Origin: a virus
DNA length: 61,438 nucleotides
Strand: one strand, 5' to 3'
IMG/VR virus record: IMGVR_UViG_3300020595_001672
Coordinates: 1-61,438 of that record
The notes under the pieces are model-generated. The model was not told the DNA's origin and searched no databases. It saw only the letters and a list, made by a program, of their open reading frames with translations. The position numbers were made by a program, and so were the translations under genes. Below, one piece after another: positions 24,396 to 32,557 of the stretch (positions are counted from its first letter, which is position 1; the number at the start of each line of letters is the position of its first letter).

Positions 24396-24601
24396 TATTT
24401 TTTTCCTTCAATAAAGATCGGCGACGAGCTTACTGAATCGTGATAGTCGCCGTTGCTGTGATATTCTCTAGTTGCTGTTTCACGTACTAGGGAGTGGTTA
24501 TTTTTACGATAAATGATTAGTTCTTTGCGAACAACTCCTTCTGAGTTGCTATCGTACACAGAATGAAACGGGCCAAGTTCTATAGGTTTAGATGCTGCCA
24601 T
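24395..24601 (-). CDS. unrecognised 68-residue protein
   Basis: Beta-type pattern with ELIIYRKNNHSLVRETATREYHSNGDYHDSVSS. It shares single bases with both neighbours, placing it in the folE-queE transcript. Confidence 0.62.
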   Translation of the reverse strand: MAASKPIELGPFHSVYDSNSEGVVRKELIIYRKNNHSLVRETATREYHSNGDYHDSVSSSPIFIEGKK

Positions 24602-25284
24602 TAGTTTGCGTATCCTTGCTGTAATTTAATGTTATCCATAAACTCTTTCTTAGTGCTATGATCGTCATAAAATGCACCTTTAAGAACAGTAGTTTGTGTT
24701 AACGAGCTGTGTGCGCTAATGCCACGATTTTCGCAACAGCCGTGCGTAGCTTGAATGTATACACCGACGTTTTCAGAACCAGTGGCATTCATAATTTCTT
24801 TAGCAATGTCCATTGCTAGTTCTTCTTGTAGTGTACCGCGACGTGCGCACCATTGCGCAAGGCGTGTATACTTACTAAGGCCAATAAGTGTGTCAGCGGC
24901 GATGATACCGATGTATGCTACGCCGCTTACCGGCTGGTGATGATGTGAGCACATGCTTTTTAGTTCACTGCGTACTACTAGCATACCTTTGTAAGGATCA
25001 TTTGTTACGTTAGGAAACGCAGTAGCATTAGGCCGAGCATCATAACGCCCGCTCATAATTTCTTTGTAGTACATTTTCGCAAGTCGCCGAGCAGTATCTT
25101 GCGAGTTAGGATCATTGTCACGATCAATAATAAGTGCGTCTAGAACACCTTCGAACTTTTCAGTAAGATCATCAATCAGTTGTTCTTTTTCGCCTTCGTT
25201 GATAAACTTAGTAATGTTATCATTTGCGTGAAAGCCAGCGTCGGCGTCTTTAATACGCTGGATAATTTCTTCATATTTTTTCAT
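24601..25284 (-). CDS. folE: GTP cyclohydrolase I
   Basis: 227 residues, full length. The core LVVRSELKSMCSHHHQPVSGVAYIGII and the later HGCCENRG give the zinc-binding Cys, His and Cys. LIGLSKYTRLAQWCARRGTLQEELAMDIA is the family's conserved substrate-site segment. The enzyme makes dihydroneopterin triphosphate from GTP, the first step to pterins and 7-deazaguanines. With QueD- and QueE-like genes nearby, the deazaguanine route is likelier than folate. A TTGACA-N17-CATAAT promoter precedes it. GGAG lies before ATG. Confidence 0.93.
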   Translation of the reverse strand: MKKYEEIIQRIKDADAGFHANDNITKFINEGEKEQLIDDLTEKFEGVLDALIIDRDNDPNSQDTARRLAKMYYKEIMSGRYDARPNATAFPNVTNDPYKGMLVVRSELKSMCSHHHQPVSGVAYIGIIAADTLIGLSKYTRLAQWCARRGTLQEELAMDIAKEIMNATGSENVGVYIQATHGCCENRGISAHSSLTQTTVLKGAFYDDHSTKKEFMDNIKLQQGYAN

Positions 25285-25321
25285 TTATATCTCCGAGTTA
25301 ATGACGTGGATGTCATATTTT

Positions 25322-25350
25322 ATTATGCTGTATATTTAGGTTTTTGTCAA
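25322..25350 (-). promoter_or_regulatory. sigma70-type promoter of folE
   Basis: TTGACA, a 17-base spacer and CATAAT on the minus strand, 38 bases before ATG 25284. Confidence 0.75.
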
Positions 25351-25650
25351 CTAAAAGTCAAAAATTTCTTTAACTGATTCCATATCCACAGAATCATCGT
25401 CTTGTCGAGGTACAAGATAAACAACGTTATTGTTATCACGTCCTACATTTTGTACAATATGGAAAGACTTACAGTAGCCCTTTTCTACCCAATCATATCC
25501 CCACTTGTAAGCAGCATCAAAACAGTCACGAAGATCTTGCCAGCGTTCACGCTTAGGCACAAACATAATCTGTCCTGCTACCGACGGTTTAGGAGCATGA
25601 TAAGCATCGTACTTTCGAGTACGAACAATAATATCAGATTCGTCAAACAT
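25351..25650 (-). CDS. unrecognised 99-residue protein
   Basis: It begins MFDESDIIVRTRKYDAYHAPKPSVAGQIMFVPKRERW and has GYDWVEKGYCKSFHIVQNVGRDNNNVVYLVPR near the end. It is a single gene with its own promoter. No known motif. Confidence 0.66.
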   Translation of the reverse strand: MFDESDIIVRTRKYDAYHAPKPSVAGQIMFVPKRERWQDLRDCFDAAYKWGYDWVEKGYCKSFHIVQNVGRDNNNVVYLVPRQDDDSVDMESVKEIFDF

Positions 25651-25673
25651 TATAGTATTCCTTTATTTTATAT

Positions 25674-25702
25674 ATTGTACAACACTTTTATGTAACTGTC
25701 AA
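25674..25702 (-). promoter_or_regulatory. sigma70-type promoter
   Basis: TTGACA, a 17-base spacer and TACAAT on the minus strand, 24 bases before ATG 25650. The -35 overlaps the end of the upstream gene. Confidence 0.75.
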
Positions 25703-26449
25703 GTCATAAGATACAGCAAAATGCCTTGACGTATTTTCAGTTGGCGTGTGATAACACAGAACGTTTTCAATTGTAACATCACCCCGTGTAACACAGCGAT
25801 CTAAATTTGTTACAAATACAGTATGCTTCCATGCTTTTTCTTTTTTAGTTAGCTCGCCTGTTTTCTCGTTGTGATCATACCACATTCCGCCGTCGTTATG
25901 TTGAGTAAATGTACCTAAGCTATCTAAGTGACTGGTAAATTTGTTTCTATTAATTAACGATGTGTGTTCTTTACGTATGCCTGGCTGCTTATGAAAGTCT
26001 CCGATAACAGCACAGTCTCGAGATTTTACAATATCCTTAAAAATATATTTGAGATCTTCTATGTTGTCTTGATCGCTAATGCCGTCGGGTAAAGAACTAA
26101 AGGTAGGATGAATATTTATAATTTGTGTGTTTTCGATGTAGTAGCTAATAGCAACACTGCCAGCGCCGGGCATTAAATGCTTTACTTTAGTGTATGCTGG
26201 TAGTTTGATCTTTTTAACATTAGATAAAATATTGTGCTTTGACGCAGTAACAATATACAATCCGTCGTCTCGTTCGTTCTGCTTTATACAGTGGAAGTAA
26301 GGAAATTGATCAATAATTGAATCAAAGTGATACTCGGGAACACGGGACATGTTAATTAGATCAACTCTATTACTAACACTGTCCCAATATTCTCGAGTAA
26401 ACTGATCAAGAAATCCGTTTGATTCCCACTGTAATACTTTAAGTTTCAT
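25688..26449 (-). CDS. endonuclease/exonuclease/phosphatase-like protein
   Basis: 253 residues from ATG 26449 (a start 21 bases earlier is possible). The start KLKVLQWESNG gives the first strand of the family. IINIHPTF and CAVIGDFHKQPG near residue 155 correspond to the metal-binding NxH/GDFN part, and TSRHFAVSYDL at the end corresponds to the SDHxP region. Key residues differ from the consensus (GDFH rather than GDFN, SRHFA rather than SDHxP), so it may act on an unusual phosphoester or be inactive. It overlaps the phosphoribosyltransferase gene. Confidence 0.55.
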   Translation of the reverse strand: MKLKVLQWESNGFLDQFTREYWDSVSNRVDLINMSRVPEYHFDSIIDQFPYFHCIKQNERDDGLYIVTASKHNILSNVKKIKLPAYTKVKHLMPGAGSVAISYYIENTQIINIHPTFSSLPDGISDQDNIEDLKYIFKDIVKSRDCAVIGDFHKQPGIRKEHTSLINRNKFTSHLDSLGTFTQHNDGGMWYDHNEKTGELTKKEKAWKHTVFVTNLDRCVTRGDVTIENVLCYHTPTENTSRHFAVSYDLTVT

Positions 26450-26930
26450 CTTTTTCCCATGGATATACAATCCACACAGGGTCGCGAGCTTTGTTGATTT
26501 CGCTTGCTACGTATGTCACGTTTGAAAACTTACTAGGCATGTTGTCATGTAATACAGCAACCCGCACATTGTTTCCCCATACATCTTCCCAACGATCGTT
26601 TCCCGGGTAGCAGCTACTACGCCAGTCTTCTTGGATCCAAAGAAGTGTGTTGCCGGTGTCGTTGATGTCGTCGACAATAAGAATCTTTTTGCCGTCGTAC
26701 GCATCTTCGGCCATCCATGTTTTAGATTCTTGTATTTCGCCGTCTCGCAACGCTACTTTAAGAGTTTCGCATGGAATACCTAGTTCGTGTGATAGTAAGA
26801 CTGCTGGCATAAGTCCGCCTCTTGTGAGTCCCACAATGTAGTCAGGCTGCCAGTTGCTTTTGCGAACTTGACTAGCAATTTTCATTGTCATGCTTGTAAT
26901 AGCATCCCAGTTAAAATGTTTTTTATTCAT
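26439..26930 (-). CDS. type I phosphoribosyltransferase, copy A
   Basis: 163 residues from ATG 26930, which overlaps the upstream stop (ATGAATAA). DYIVGLTRGGLMPAVLLSHELGIP near residue 40 and ILIVDDINDTGNT near residue 90 are the pyrophosphate and PRPP motifs. It resembles xanthine/guanine- or hypoxanthine-type enzymes. The family joins a base to PRPP or releases it, so a role in salvage or in handling deazaguanine bases is conceivable. A second, different phosphoribosyltransferase is at 29473. Confidence 0.85.
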   Translation of the reverse strand: MNKKHFNWDAITSMTMKIASQVRKSNWQPDYIVGLTRGGLMPAVLLSHELGIPCETLKVALRDGEIQESKTWMAEDAYDGKKILIVDDINDTGNTLLWIQEDWRSSCYPGNDRWEDVWGNNVRVAVLHDNMPSKFSNVTYVASEINKARDPVWIVYPWEKDET

Positions 26931-27282
26931 CTTTGTTATTCCAATCATCGATAACTAAATTGTAAGCAGTACGAAATATTTCGTATGCTTTTGCAAACGC
27001 AGGATACTCTCCAGCCATTGCGGTAACTTCGTTTACGCTAGGCATACGTTCTTCCCACAACTGCTGGTCATTTAAATATATGTCGTCGTAAGACATACTA
27101 CTAGAAGCAGACGTAAGCCATGCACCGTTAGTGTAAGTTGACGCTGTTATAGATGACATACTACTACTAGCTGAAGTTAGTGATTCTGTAAAGTTTTTAA
27201 TAGTAGTCATGTCAATAGTTACATCACCGTTGGCTATAGGCAGTGATATGGATCCTGCTTCAACGTTGTTTAATTTGGTCAT
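26923..27282 (-). CDS. unrecognised protein with two LTSASSSMS repeats
   Basis: 119 residues. The N-terminal region has two copies of LTSASSSMS about 20 residues apart inside a Ser/Thr-rich segment. The rest (QQLWEERMPSVNEVTAMAGEYPAFAKAYEIFRTAYNLVIDDW) is helical. No family assigned. It overlaps the glycosyltransferase gene by 23 bp. Confidence 0.6.
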   Translation of the reverse strand: MTKLNNVEAGSISLPIANGDVTIDMTTIKNFTESLTSASSSMSSITASTYTNGAWLTSASSSMSYDDIYLNDQQLWEERMPSVNEVTAMAGEYPAFAKAYEIFRTAYNLVIDDWNNKDE

Positions 27283-28327
27283 AAAGTTTATCTCCTGTAA
27301 AGAATGATTCTAGTTTTGCTTTTTGTTTTTCTAGCAAGGGCAAAAATGTATCATAATTTTCCATGTACTGCTTTACTGTAGCTATCACATGTTCTTTAAA
27401 GTGAACATAAGAATCGTAATCTTCAGTCCAGTTACTTGGATATAGGAAGTCTTCCTCTGCCATTTCTGCATAGCTTAGTCTATCAGGTACCATGGGCAAT
27501 GCGTCAACTAAAGCACCTTCATACCAACTAATGCCTAATGTTTCTTGTAGATTAGCGCTAAACACTACTTTTGATTCTGCTAGTAGGGTGTGGTATTCGT
27601 GCTTAGTAAGATTCTGTTCTTGCGCTACAACAAACTGGTATTGCGGAAGCTCTTTAGCTAAGTCTTTAAAAATATCCACTTGTTTCTCAGGCGCAATGCG
27701 ATGTGGAAAAAGAACAATGTCTTTCTTAGTCATGCCTCTGTACGGACCTAGCGCTGTTTCAAGATACTCCATTGGCCAACCAACTTGTACAACAGTTTGG
27801 TTAGCTTTGCGAAGATCGCTGCCGTCCCAATCAAAGAACTCTTCAGCAAACAAGTCAATGTGAAAATCAGTTGCGTAAAAGTTATGATCATAGCAGCTAA
27901 ACATACTGTGTTCTGCTGAACGTACCCAAGGAGCATCGCCAATAAGGCGTCCTAAAAAGTCTTGCGGATCATAGCTACCAGCATGCCACATACCGCCGAT
28001 TTTAATATCAACGCCTAGCAAACTAGCCATATATTTTAATTGAATTACTGTAGGGTTCCAAGCGTCAGTATAAAGAAAGTAATCACCGTTCTTTACTGTA
28101 CCGTTACAAAACATTTCGCCGATTTGTGCGAGCTGATTGCTCTTATATACATTAGTACCGCCGAAATTAAGAAAAGCCCCAGGCGTAGTAGCCTGAGGCG
28201 TTTCTCCACCTGAAATAACAACTACTTCGTCGTTAGTCGCAGCACGAAGCTGTTCAGGTAAATGCGTTTTCCATTGCTTGGTATAGCGTGTATCAACAGC
28301 TTCTATATCAACAATGTATACGGTCAT
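27260..28327 (-). CDS. GT-B fold glycosyltransferase-like protein
   Basis: 355 residues. The C-terminal half has VLFPHRIAPEKQVDIFKDLAKELPQYQFVVAQEQ (compare the family's GRL-x-EKG-x3-L-I segment) and SANLQETLGISWYEGAL (compare S-x3-EGFG-x3-LEAL). These fit the donor-binding domain of GT4-type enzymes. The N-terminal half (VVVISGGETP, KYMASLLGVDIKIGGMWHAGSYD) would hold the acceptor. It could glycosylate DNA, a surface glycan or a small molecule. Its place between QueE and QueD-like genes makes a link to hypermodified DNA worth testing. Confidence 0.68.
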   Translation of the reverse strand: MTVYIVDIEAVDTRYTKQWKTHLPEQLRAATNDEVVVISGGETPQATTPGAFLNFGGTNVYKSNQLAQIGEMFCNGTVKNGDYFLYTDAWNPTVIQLKYMASLLGVDIKIGGMWHAGSYDPQDFLGRLIGDAPWVRSAEHSMFSCYDHNFYATDFHIDLFAEEFFDWDGSDLRKANQTVVQVGWPMEYLETALGPYRGMTKKDIVLFPHRIAPEKQVDIFKDLAKELPQYQFVVAQEQNLTKHEYHTLLAESKVVFSANLQETLGISWYEGALVDALPMVPDRLSYAEMAEEDFLYPSNWTEDYDSYVHFKEHVIATVKQYMENYDTFLPLLEKQKAKLESFFTGDKLYDQIKQR

Positions 28328-28518
28328 CCTCGATTCCTATTTGCGTTACGTGCTTTAGCTCGAAGCCACCCTTGGTGTTTTTGATAAGCTTGCCATACCG
28401 GGGCGTCTTGCTTGTATAGGTCTTTTTCGTTAAAGACCTTGCCCTCAAAACGACAGTAGTCACGGAACTTGTCAAGATCGTCAAAGACTTTGCGGATAGT
28501 AGGATTCTCAATGCCCAT
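28324..28518 (-). CDS. small basic protein, 64 residues
   Basis: ATG 28518 follows directly on the queD-like stop. It begins MGIENPTIRKVFDDLDKFRDYCRFEGKVFNEKDLYKQDAPVWQAYQKHQGWLRAKARN, helical with a basic end. No family recognised. A longer ORF in another frame over the same bases is a shadow. Confidence 0.68.
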   Translation of the reverse strand: MGIENPTIRKVFDDLDKFRDYCRFEGKVFNEKDLYKQDAPVWQAYQKHQGWLRAKARNANRNRG

Positions 28519-28920
28519 TTAGATGTTCTCCAATTTAGCTGGGTAATAAATGCGACAACCATTTTCGTTGTCTTCGCTTACGTTGATAGTGATTGACCGA
28601 CCGGTGTACCGCTCGGAGATTTGGTCGTAAAGGTCATCTGAAATCATTTCACACGACTTGTAATCAAGCTCAAGAGTGCCTTTATTGTAAAGGTTTTCAA
28701 GCCATCGCTGAAACTGAATAAATTCAATATCTCGATCGTTATGGAATACTTCAATTTGAACCTTGAAGTGAAAGATATGACGGTGCGGGTATCCGAGGAA
28801 ACTAACGTCATACTCGTCGCCAGTAGCTAGAAGAGGATCTTCTAATGCTGCTGGATATTTATGGATACCTTCTTTTTGAAAGGTAATCCAGATGTAACGC
28901 TTAGCAAGCATTTTACTCAT
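28519..28920 (-). CDS. queD: QueD/PTPS-like 6-carboxytetrahydropterin synthase-type protein
   Basis: 133 residues with the order of the 6-pyruvoyltetrahydropterin synthase fold: GIHKYP (first His), PHRHIFHFKVQIEV (HxH zinc pair with strand), then IEFIQFQRWLENLYN and a C-terminal strand. QueD turns dihydroneopterin triphosphate into carboxytetrahydropterin. By my alignment the catalytic Cys four residues before the first His of the HxH is Leu, and the LDH motif reads LDY. So the zinc site is kept but two catalytic residues seem changed. Context (folE, queE, dpdA) supports a deazaguanine role. The family call is likely, activity uncertain. Confidence 0.65.
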   Translation of the reverse strand: MSKMLAKRYIWITFQKEGIHKYPAALEDPLLATGDEYDVSFLGYPHRHIFHFKVQIEVFHNDRDIEFIQFQRWLENLYNKGTLELDYKSCEMISDDLYDQISERYTGRSITINVSEDNENGCRIYYPAKLENI

Positions 28921-28951
28921 AGTATTTCTCTTTGTTATTTACTATATTATT

Positions 28952-28980
28952 AATATACTACTACTTGAGCACTTTGTCAA
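28952..28980 (-). promoter_or_regulatory. sigma70-type promoter of the queD-like gene
   Basis: TTGACA, a 17-base spacer and TATATT on the minus strand, 32 bases before ATG 28920. The -35 overlaps the end of the upstream gene. Confidence 0.75.
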
Positions 28981-29476
28981 GCTTATATTTTGACCAATCA
29001 GTATGATAATGATGACTAGTAAGATCGTGTAGTGTATGACACCAAACACCAGCATTAGTAGCTTTAAAATCTTTATCGTCAATTTTAATCATAGTGTTGT
29101 AAGGCCATTGCTTAACATGTGGCACGACTACTCTAAACTGCGGAATAAAAGTATGATACTCTACTAGGCTAGTTTCTAGTACTCCGTCTGCTGTAGTAAG
29201 CGGCAAGTCTAGACTACACATTATATCTTTGTCTAAAAAATGTTTAATCATTTTTTCCCAAACATTCCATTGGTGCTCTTTAGGATTAAATGAATGATTA
29301 GCCCCAAAGAAAATGTGTTCACAGTCTTCTTGCTGATAGAATCGCTCAATGAAGTCGATGCTTTGGACACCGACTACAAAGAGTGTTTTCATATCATAAG
29401 CAGGCGTCTTTTCAACTTCGTAACCTGTGAAGAATGTTACGTCGTTCTGTTCGCCAGTCTCATAATCTCTGTTCAT
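28961..29476 (-). CDS. phage protein of unknown function beside dpdA
   Basis: 171 residues from ATG 29476, which overlaps the upstream stop as ATGA. Its start MNRDYETGEQNDVTFFTGYEVEKTPAYDMKTLFVVG and an internal EHIFFGANHSFNP look like a conserved alpha/beta phage domain. TIKIDDKDFKATNAGVWCHTLHDL is at the end. Its layout resembles a TIM-barrel or radical SAM-like core, but no Cys cluster is seen. Grouping with queD- and dpdA-like genes suggests a role in base modification. Confidence 0.65.
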   Translation of the reverse strand: MNRDYETGEQNDVTFFTGYEVEKTPAYDMKTLFVVGVQSIDFIERFYQQEDCEHIFFGANHSFNPKEHQWNVWEKMIKHFLDKDIMCSLDLPLTTADGVLETSLVEYHTFIPQFRVVVPHVKQWPYNTMIKIDDKDFKATNAGVWCHTLHDLTSHHYHTDWSKYKLDKVLK

Positions 29477-29868
29477 TTTAAGTTTTTCCACATACTTGAT
29501 GCCATTTGAAATAGAGCGTTTACTTGCTGGCTAGCTGGATTTCTAGCAAATGCTACCCAGCAAATTACTTTTTGATCTTTGTAGTGTTCTTCTACAAACT
29601 CTCGAAAACTTGTACCTGTGGTGTATACGTCGTCTACAATAAGCACAGGATCGTTTGAGTCACCGGTAGCATATTTTTCCATAGCATATTGTAGTGCTAG
29701 CCCGCCTCGGGGAATGCCTACTACTTTAGAGAACGGTCGATTTTCAATTTCAGAGATCATAAGAGCAAGACACTCCCAATCATCTTCAGTAAGCCCGTCG
29801 CACTCGATCTTCCATTTAAGATCAAGTCCTGCGTGTGATACAAAGTCTTCTTTTACAAATATTGTCAT
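29473..29868 (-). CDS. type I phosphoribosyltransferase, copy B
   Basis: 131 residues. FSKVVGIPRGGLALQYAMEKYA near residue 46 and PVLIVDDVYTTGTSFREFVEEHY near residue 73 form the phosphoribosyltransferase fold, with an intact PRPP motif. The length and TTGTS style resemble the orotate or ComF-like group. It lies directly after dpdA (9-base gap). It could help convert the base PreQ0-type product to a nucleotide or act in salvage; this is speculation. Confidence 0.82.
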   Translation of the reverse strand: MTIFVKEDFVSHAGLDLKWKIECDGLTEDDWECLALMISEIENRPFSKVVGIPRGGLALQYAMEKYATGDSNDPVLIVDDVYTTGTSFREFVEEHYKDQKVICWVAFARNPASQQVNALFQMASSMWKNLK

Positions 29869-29877
29869 TTTTAACTC

Positions 29878-31332
29878 CTATTGAAAGAACTTGTTAAAGT
29901 TAGCACTAGCGTTGATAGTCTTTTTACCTACAGCGCCTCGAGTGCCAATGATACTCATTAGATATTTACGATGTTTTTCGACTTCTTTAAGAGCTAGCTC
30001 TCGATCGTCAATACTAAAGATTTTTTCTACAACATCTTTAAAGTATAATCGATCAAATGTTTCTTGTACTAGCATCTTAGGCATTACGCCATTACTGTAT
30101 TGTCTATTAGCTTCTTGAACAGCGTTAATGTGACTCCAAACATTGTGCCCCATTTGAATAGCGTAGGAGAAACTATCCCAGCTAGTCTTGCCTTCTTTAC
30201 CGATCTTATTTAGATCACCCGGCGCATAAAAGCATACATCGCTAACACCAAGTCCCTTGCTAAGTGGTGAGTCTGAAAAGTTATCAAAAATGCCGTCTTG
30301 TAGTACAGCATCACGAAACTCACGTGTGTCAGAGGCGTACTTCTTATCGTCTACACTAGGTGACATTCTGTATACCCACTTAGACCGATCTTCAGTTTCA
30401 GTTTGTGTATAAATTTGACCGTTAGCAGTAGCAAGAAACGGCGAAGCGCAGTCGAACGTAACAGTAAAGTTTTCGTTGTGATACTTGCGAACAGCTCTTT
30501 GTACGTCAGTGAGCAGTACCGCCCATTCTAGTTTACTAGTACCCAAGAAGTGCATCACGTCATGAATGCCTTTTTCTAGCAAACCGTCAAAACGTAGTGT
30601 AACAAGACGCTTGATAGCAAGCTCGATATCGCACATATTCTGACCACCCATAGCCCACCCGTTAAAGTGTGTATCGGGATAAATGGAAGGATCGCAGTAA
30701 TCTTTCATTTGTTCGTACCAGTCGTCAGCTTGTTCAAAGTTTTCGCCCTGTAGTACGTTCAAAAACTTACAAGCACCAGTACGATGCTTTTGCCAGTAGT
30801 CGTTGTTAATGCGTGTAGCATCTACTGCTTCTTGATATGTACTAACACCAGTAGCACGTTGGCCAGCCTCGGAACGTGACACCCAAGCCGGAATATCAAG
30901 GATCATACCATAATCCATGTAAGCATCCATCCAACGAAGAACACCGTCACGTTTTTTGTGTGCTTTAGGACAATTAGGATCTTTCCAATCGCCTTCCCAA
31001 ACACCTTTACCGATTTGGAAACCACCCGAGTCGCCAAGTACCCAGGTGTTTTCTCTATCACGGTTTCGAACCATGTCTTCTTTCGGTGACTCTCTGTTCA
31101 CGTCAAGATCTGCGTGTCCGGCCGAGTACAACGTCCACTTATACTGAAACTGTCCTTTATCTTTGTTAAGATAGTTAAGGCTCTCAACACCGTTTTTAAA
31201 GTTCGACGGTATTCGATCAACTGCGACATACTCGTTGAAACGTTGCTTGCCTACGTAAGTGGCATAAAAGCCACTCAGCGCAGGTAAGAATATAGCGTAA
31301 TCGTTTTGTGCTTCAGTTAAGTTTGTATTCAT
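29878..31332 (-). CDS. dpdA: DpdA-like DNA transglycosylase (TGT fold)
   Basis: 484 residues. The tRNA-guanine transglycosylase-like core is visible: WVLGDSGGFQIG at residues 98-108 has the Asp of the DSGGFQ motif. NGWAMGGQ near 210 matches the substrate-binding GG loop, and VTFDCASPFLATANGQIYT near 300 matches the nucleophile region (DC-x-PT-x-ARNG). Phage DpdA proteins swap guanine in DNA for a 7-deazaguanine. FolE, QueD- and QueE-like proteins should provide the base. The gene touches gp45 (TAATG overlap), so it is made with the replication genes. Which base is put in (CDG, preQ0 or another) is open. Confidence 0.83.
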   Translation of the reverse strand: MNTNLTEAQNDYAIFLPALSGFYATYVGKQRFNEYVAVDRIPSNFKNGVESLNYLNKDKGQFQYKWTLYSAGHADLDVNRESPKEDMVRNRDRENTWVLGDSGGFQIGKGVWEGDWKDPNCPKAHKKRDGVLRWMDAYMDYGMILDIPAWVSRSEAGQRATGVSTYQEAVDATRINNDYWQKHRTGACKFLNVLQGENFEQADDWYEQMKDYCDPSIYPDTHFNGWAMGGQNMCDIELAIKRLVTLRFDGLLEKGIHDVMHFLGTSKLEWAVLLTDVQRAVRKYHNENFTVTFDCASPFLATANGQIYTQTETEDRSKWVYRMSPSVDDKKYASDTREFRDAVLQDGIFDNFSDSPLSKGLGVSDVCFYAPGDLNKIGKEGKTSWDSFSYAIQMGHNVWSHINAVQEANRQYSNGVMPKMLVQETFDRLYFKDVVEKIFSIDDRELALKEVEKHRKYLMSIIGTRGAVGKKTINASANFNKFFQ

Positions 31333-32060
31333 TATTTAGACTGCGCTGGCAAGATGTAATCGTAAGTAGTAAGTCCGCTATCAACAGTAATCTTCATAGC
31401 GCCTTGGTCAGAAATGCTCATAGTAACATCGCCGCTAAGGTTAAGAATGCTCTGTACTTGGTTAACAGGATAGAACCAAGAGTGGCCAAGTGTACCAGAT
31501 ACACCTGCTTGGAATACAAACTCACCTGCGTGTGAACTTTGATCACCAAACGAGAACATCAAGTTACCGTTATCAGTAGAAACTTTAAAGATAGGCTCTT
31601 CAGAGTGCGCAGCGCTCATAAGCTTTAGACGACTAATGCTTGCTAGGCTAGGCTCGAATACAACATTCCATGTTGCGCCAGTAAACGTAGCAGTCTTAAG
31701 TTTCTCTTCGATAATTGCTTTGTTCATAAAGCGATAATCGTTTTGGAAATCACCTGCTGAATTTTCAAAGTGAATGTGCGTAGGAATAGTTTCGCCGTTG
31801 CGATTGTCTTGAATCACGTCAATTTTAGCATTTTCTCTGTACTCTGGGTTCTTTAAGTGTAGAGAAAGTTTGTCTAAGTTTGGCATACCGAACGTATCAG
31901 TAAACTCAGCAACGGGATTGTGAGTAGTAGCAGTAAGAACAACACTGCGATCTTCTGCCATCGAATCGATCTTCGTACCGTTATCACTGCCTACTTTCAC
32001 GATAGAAAGGAAGCCAAGGGCGTGAGTGTGCGCTACGATATCTTGTAGAATGTCTTTCAT
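31332..32060 (-). CDS. 45: sliding clamp, gp45-like
   Basis: 242 residues, near the usual T4 gp45 length. It opens MKDILQDIVAHTHALGFLSIVKV, followed by repeated clamp-type sheets (DRSVVLTATTH, TATFTGATWNVVFEPSLASISRLKLMS, GTLGHSWFYPVNQVQSIL), and ends SDQGAMKITVDSGLTTYDYILPA. The protein forms a trimeric ring that tethers the polymerase and, in T4-like phages, also activates late transcription. It has its own TTGACA-N17-TATTAT promoter and lies near the polymerase gene. Confidence 0.93.
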   Translation of the reverse strand: MKDILQDIVAHTHALGFLSIVKVGSDNGTKIDSMAEDRSVVLTATTHNPVAEFTDTFGMPNLDKLSLHLKNPEYRENAKIDVIQDNRNGETIPTHIHFENSAGDFQNDYRFMNKAIIEEKLKTATFTGATWNVVFEPSLASISRLKLMSAAHSEEPIFKVSTDNGNLMFSFGDQSSHAGEFVFQAGVSGTLGHSWFYPVNQVQSILNLSGDVTMSISDQGAMKITVDSGLTTYDYILPAQSK

Positions 32061-32084
32061 TTTATATCTCCAATATATAACATT

Positions 32085-32113
32085 ATAATAGTATAAATCT
32101 GTTTAGTTGTCAA
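32085..32113 (-). promoter_or_regulatory. sigma70-type promoter of gene 45
   Basis: TTGACA, a 17-base spacer and TATTAT on the minus strand, 25 bases before ATG 32060. GGAGATATAAA precedes the ATG. Confidence 0.8.
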
Positions 32114-32116
32114 CAA

Positions 32117-32557
32117 TTATTTAGGCTTTTGATTAGGTTTATTGACATTTTCTTCATTTACAACACGATCTCGCAATCCTGATGATGAAAAACGATGGTC
32201 ACGTTTGTTATAGTACAGCTCAATACCACGTTTAGCACAAATAGCTCTGCCTGTAAACGTTTGGTCTCTGTACTCTTCACCAAGAATGCGAACATTGATA
32301 TTAAACATATTTAAAATATCTTCTAAGTCTTGCTCATCTTGGTACGTAACGATCTCGTCAACATACTCAATAGCAGATAGTTGAACATAACGCTCAACTA
32401 GCGTTTGGATTGGCTTATTTTTATCAGGTCGATCAATACTCGGATCTGTCTGTAAGCCAACAATCAGGTAATCGCACTGTGACTTTGCCTCACGTAGCAT
32501 CATTACATGTCCTGCGTGAAGTAGATCAAATGTAGATGCGGTAAATCCTACCTTCAT
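32117..32557 (-). CDS. cytidylyltransferase-like protein (TagD-like)
   Basis: 146 residues with the HxGH nucleotidyltransferase fold: GFTASTFDLLHAGHVMML at residues 4-21, RPDKNKPIQTLVERYVQLSAIEYVDEI, ILGEEYRDQTFTG, and SSSGLRDR as the C-terminal ISSTxxR-like motif. The pattern is close to glycerol-3-phosphate cytidylyltransferase, which makes CDP-glycerol. It could supply a CDP-activated group to the glycosyltransferase or host-surface chemistry. Its ATG overlaps the SDR stop (ATGA). Confidence 0.82.
   Translation of the reverse strand: MKVGFTASTFDLLHAGHVMMLREAKSQCDYLIVGLQTDPSIDRPDKNKPIQTLVERYVQLSAIEYVDEIVTYQDEQDLEDILNMFNINVRILGEEYRDQTFTGRAICAKRGIELYYNKRDHRFSSSGLRDRVVNEENVNKPNQKPK

Noticed and set aside
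28170-28200. Small CAGGC/GCCTG hairpin inside the glycosyltransferase gene
   Set aside because: The stem is short, inside coding sequence and with no link to a gene boundary.
28308-28562. Open frame covering the 28324-28518 gene
   Set aside because: It is in another frame, overlaps the queD-like gene widely and has a low-complexity product. The 28324-28518 frame begins right after the queD-like stop.
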